NCBI RefSeq assembly: GCF_009856295.1
Contig: NZ_WMEU01000001.1
Coordinates: forward strand, 682,001 to 746,000
DNA length: 64,000 bases
DNA from: Pontibacillus yanchengensis
GTDB taxonomy: Bacteria > Bacillota > Bacilli > Bacillales > BH030062
Direction of reading: 5' to 3'
A program made the translations under genes and the position numbers. This document shows positions 63,415-64,000 of the stretch, one piece after another. Position 1 is the first letter of the stretch. Every line of letters begins with the position of its first letter. Under the pieces are notes generated by a model, which was given only the letters and a program-made list of their open reading frames with translations, was not told where the DNA came from and searched no databases.

Positions 63415-63600
63415 GGAAGGCGCAAGTGCCCGTTTAGCGACGTATGGGCTAACAGAACCTCCATCATCACAGAACTTCTTCTGAATCTGTAGTAGATAAA
63501 GGAAACACGAAGAATGGAGGCGAGGGAAGCACAATAGTCGCTAGGCGCTGGTGCTAGACATGTAAGAACCACCAACTTATGCTTTTCGTTACAATGAACA
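63415..63600 (+). repeat. Family A dispersed element, copy A10
   Basis: TAGCGAC (63435-63441) and GTCGCTA (63537-63543) are the paired ends; GATAAAGGAAACACGAAGA and GGCGCTGGTGCTAGACATG are present. The GTTCGATGTTG core and GATGTTGACTTATC block are missing. Confidence 0.85.
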
Positions 63601-63603
63601 CAC

Positions 63604-63633
63604 AAGTCCCTGTCTAACAGGGGCTTTTTTATA
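63604..63633. terminator. Intrinsic terminator
   Basis: AAGTCCCTG / CAGGGGCTT with one wobble, then TTTTTT (63604-63632). Confidence 0.8.
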
Positions 63634-63647
63634 AGGAATAATACTTA

Positions 63648-64000
63648 TTAGGAAAGCTCGTCTTTATTTTGAACTGTTACATGTGTTTTATAAAAGCTTT
63701 GCACCTCATCAAACAAGGCTGGCTTTTTATTCTGAAGTTTATAGTAATCCTCTGATTCATTCTCATCTAAGACCGTAATAATACAGAAACCATTTTTCGC
63801 TAGTTCTACAAGCACCCCATTAAAATTCATTGTACTGGTACTATTTGATTCTTCCACAATAAACGCAGAAAACGAGTTCTTATCTTGTCTATGAGGTTTA
63901 AGCTTTTCATCTAATAAATTACGATATGTATCATAATTTATTTTCTTTATCTCTTTTGAGTCAAAATAATTCACAAACTTCCTTATTTGCTTTTCTTTTG
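63648..64000 (-). CDS. Hypothetical protein, 5' end probably outside window
   Basis: The annotated GTG at 63974 gives 108 residues (MNYFDSKEIKKINYDTYRNL onward), but the frame stays open to the window edge (KEKQIRKFVNYFD), so the real start may lie beyond 64000. AAGGAAG is close to the GTG. The product is charged, with a strand-rich middle (SFSAFIVEESNS, NGVLVELAKNGFCIITVLDE). No family is recognised. Confidence 0.55.
   Translation of the reverse strand, partial: KEKQIRKFVNYFDSKEIKKINYDTYRNLLDEKLKPHRQDKNSFSAFIVEESNSTSTMNFNGVLVELAKNGFCIITVLDENESEDYYKLQNKKPALFDEVQSFYKTHVTVQNKDELS

Overview
The window looks like chromosomal DNA of an endospore-forming, low-GC, probably halotolerant Gram-positive of the Bacillaceae (Pontibacillus/Halobacillus-like by gene content; genus is inference). 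Supporting signs are AGGAGG-type ribosome binding sites, an alpha/beta-type small acid-soluble spore protein, SLH-domain surface proteins, a BCCT osmolyte transporter, an NhaK-type Na+/H+ antiporter and an HutHUIG histidine pathway. No rRNA, tRNA, CRISPR array, prophage or transposase gene was seen.

Layout. 1-6.4 kb: DUF1028 protein (cut by the left edge), small membrane protein, BCCT transporter, two paralogous secreted 3D-domain proteins flanking an M24 peptidase, DUF3889 protein. 6.8-15.2 kb: quinone-reductase-like flavoprotein, the hutHUIG operon, an APC permease. 15.4-27.1 kb: lipoprotein, general stress protein 26, DUF2202 protein, SLH protein with a degenerate SGNH domain, HAD phosphatase, IDEAL protein, Cys-rich copper-type four-helix protein, SLH-VanY carboxypeptidase, LytTR/DUF3021 pair. 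28-41.6 kb: YeeE-type sulfur transporter, SDR, lipoprotein, an apparently orphan TPP riboswitch, TRIC-like channel, MsrAB fusion, CNNM/CBS protein, YpcP exonuclease, CAP protein, TetR-MFS efflux pair, antiporter. 41.7-47.3 kb: mannitol PTS cluster mtlA-mtlR-mtlF-mtlD. 47.6-57.1 kb: amidase, pflB-pflA with a Rex operator, DUF4440 pseudogene, acetolactate-synthase-like enzyme with an aldehyde dehydrogenase. 57.2-64 kb: small membrane proteins, a decayed alpha/beta hydrolase, SASP, CoA-disulfide reductase, a possible sRNA, OYE-family oxidoreductase, an ORF running off the right edge.

The most unusual content is non-coding. Two families of dispersed intergenic elements occupy many gaps: family A (about 10 full or partial copies, complementary ends around TAGCGAC/GTCGCTA) and family B (about 5 copies, giant palindromes with arms containing ATGTTTCCGT). 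They share a 39-40-nt core in which an inner hairpin keeps its pairing while its bases change, suggesting selection or replication as a folded RNA or single-stranded DNA. Two family-B copies form a nearly identical 420-bp inverted pair 34 kb apart. One family-A copy sits between mtlA and mtlR, and another sits downstream of the TPP riboswitch where a thiamine gene would be expected.

Functional themes: osmotic and ionic homeostasis, anaerobic/overflow carbon metabolism (Rex-pfl, acetolactate synthase, mannitol PTS), histidine catabolism, cell-envelope remodelling, and thiol/methionine redox defence.
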